21,880 bases of DNA, from positions 1-21,880 of the IMG/VR virus record IMGVR_UViG_3300023184_000574; one strand, 5' to 3'. Position 1 is the stretch's first letter. The number at the start of each line of letters is the position of its first letter. The notes below the pieces were generated by a model. The model saw only the letters and a list, made by a program, of their open reading frames with translations. It was not told the DNA's origin and did not search any database. The position numbers and the translations under genes are program-made. This DNA is from a virus. Shown in pieces: positions 21,100 through 21,880 of this stretch.

Positions 21100-21386
21100 A
21101 ACATCTTCTTCTGACTTTGTTGGCCGCTGCCACAGTAGCGCACGCCGACAACTTTGCCGAAACCGACAACCAAGCGGGCGGCAAAATCACCATAATGACC
21201 GACGTGTGCGAGGCTGACAAAAATCTGTCCCGCGCTTACTTCTACACCCGTGACGGGCTGACTGAAGAGGGCTGCTGGAAATACGACGCTGAAACAATCG
21301 TCATCGTCTGGGAACGCCAGGGCAAGCGTCGCTATCCCATCAACATGTTCTCGCTCATGGGCGGGTATCGTAAATTTAAAGGTTGA
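21096..21386 (+). CDS. Small exported protein with signal peptide
   Basis: A 96-residue protein with a clear signal peptide: 'MKHLLLTLLAAATVAHA' and predicted cleavage after AHA (residue 17). The mature part has 'NQAGGKITIMTDVCEAD', 'RAYFYTRDGLTEEGCWKYDAETIVIVWERQGKRRYPINMF' with two Cys (C40, C62) that could pair in the periplasm. This small secreted type is frequent in proteobacterial phages, with no known role. It could act on the envelope of the infected cell. It sits between an early cytoplasmic gene and a nuclease, so it should be made early. The start overlaps the previous stop (ATGA). Confidence 0.78.
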   Translation: MKHLLLTLLAAATVAHADNFAETDNQAGGKITIMTDVCEADKNLSRAYFYTRDGLTEEGCWKYDAETIVIVWERQGKRRYPINMFSLMGGYRKFKG

Positions 21387-21388
21387 AC

Positions 21389-21880
21389 ATGCAGCACAGT
21401 AACATCGTCGGCGGCTCGACCGCCAAGCGCGTCATCAACTGCCCAGGCTCCGTGGCCTTGGTGCAAAAAATGCCGCCCCAGCCCAGCAACAAATACGCCG
21501 ATGAGGGCACGCTGTTGCACAACGTCATCGCCGACATTGTGATGAGCGACAACCCGCCAGAGCACTATCTGGGCACCAAGTACGAAGACCAAGTGCTCAC
21601 GCAAGAGTTGATTGATAACAAGCTCAAAGTGGCCATGGCCGCGCTTGATGAGATCGACCCGACCAAGGAGATGGAAATTGAAGCTGAAACACGCGTTGGG
21701 TTTGGTGATTTGCTCCCTGGTGTGTTCGGTAGTACTGATCTTATTGGTCGGAGTGGACAACGCGCTGTCGTTTTGGATTGGAAGTTTGGCGATGGTGTTA
21801 TGGTTGACGTGGTGGAAAATCCGCAGTTGATGTTCTACGCCGCAGCGGCCATGCGCACTGAAGCCGCCAAGTGGGCCTTT
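21389..21880 (+). CDS. DUF2800 nuclease, RecB/Cas4-like (partial, runs off right edge)
   Basis: The first 164 residues of an open frame that leaves the window. It begins 'MQHSNIVGGSTAKRVINCPGS', a typical DUF2800 opening. Nuclease motifs of the RecB/Cas4 PD-(D/E)XK group are readable: GTLLH with H44, GSTD with D117, LDWK with D130 and K132, and Q146-LMF-Y150 (the QxxxY motif). The family is thought to be a recombination exonuclease, often followed in phages by a DUF2815 single-strand binding protein and a DNA polymerase. The ATG is 2 bases after the previous stop, with a weak AAAGG upstream. The frame is intact to the last base. Confidence 0.9.
   Translation, partial: MQHSNIVGGSTAKRVINCPGSVALVQKMPPQPSNKYADEGTLLHNVIADIVMSDNPPEHYLGTKYEDQVLTQELIDNKLKVAMAALDEIDPTKEMEIEAETRVGFGDLLPGVFGSTDLIGRSGQRAVVLDWKFGDGVMVDVVENPQLMFYAAAAMRTEAAKWAF

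Overview
The window is a dense stretch of a tailed double-stranded DNA phage (or prophage) genome. It holds a coat protein of the P22 gp5 type, a scaffold, homologues of the P22 tail-accessory proteins gp4 and gp10, ejection-type internal virion proteins, a lysis cassette and a phage SNF2 helicase with a VRR-NUC nuclease. This points to a short-tailed (podovirus-type) phage with a P22-like head and portal-vertex plan. The host is probably Gram-negative. The near-balanced GC and protein styles would fit a freshwater betaproteobacterium, but that is a guess. Terminase and portal genes are not here and presumably lie to the left. No integrase, repressor, tRNA, rRNA, CRISPR or insertion sequence was seen.

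Layout. (1) 1-3278, plus strand: end of a tail gene, a small accessory gene, two tail-fibre-type genes and a beta-helix tailspike. Much of this part is AT-rich. (2) 3351-7538, plus: a small conserved gene, scaffold, major capsid protein, two beta-rich head decoration/fibre candidates, a small basic-tailed protein and a gp4-like head-tail adaptor. Terminator-like hairpins follow the capsid gene and each decoration candidate. (3) 7538-14691, plus: gp10-like stabilisation protein, a possible tail-needle analogue, a beta-rich virion protein, a cupin, and three Ala/Gly-rich or coiled-coil proteins that look like the DNA-ejection set. (4) 14688-16595, plus: five overlapping genes for membrane proteins, a 3TM-type holin and a GH24 lysozyme. 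(5) 20749 down to 16578, minus: fourteen genes packed end to end, starting with VRR-NUC nuclease, then two unknowns and the SNF2 helicase, and continuing through a string of small proteins to a 31-residue membrane peptide whose end overlaps the lysozyme gene tail to tail. (6) 20818 to the right edge, plus: a coiled-coil protein, an exported protein and the start of a DUF2800 (RecB/Cas4-like) nuclease.

The rightward late block (1-16595) would build and release the particle. The two blocks flanking 20750-20817 look like early/replication genes transcribed divergently. The only clear regulatory site is there: a 25-bp inverted repeat in which each arm forms an extended -10 box facing outward. These two promoters should overlap and compete, and the leftward one would give a leaderless nuclease mRNA. 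No gene-free stretch longer than about 75 bases exists in the window. Several small genes (16578-16673, 16809-16967, 16964-17113, 17100-17258) are shorter than 60 codons and are easily missed. All functions are inferred from family resemblance by eye, without database searches.
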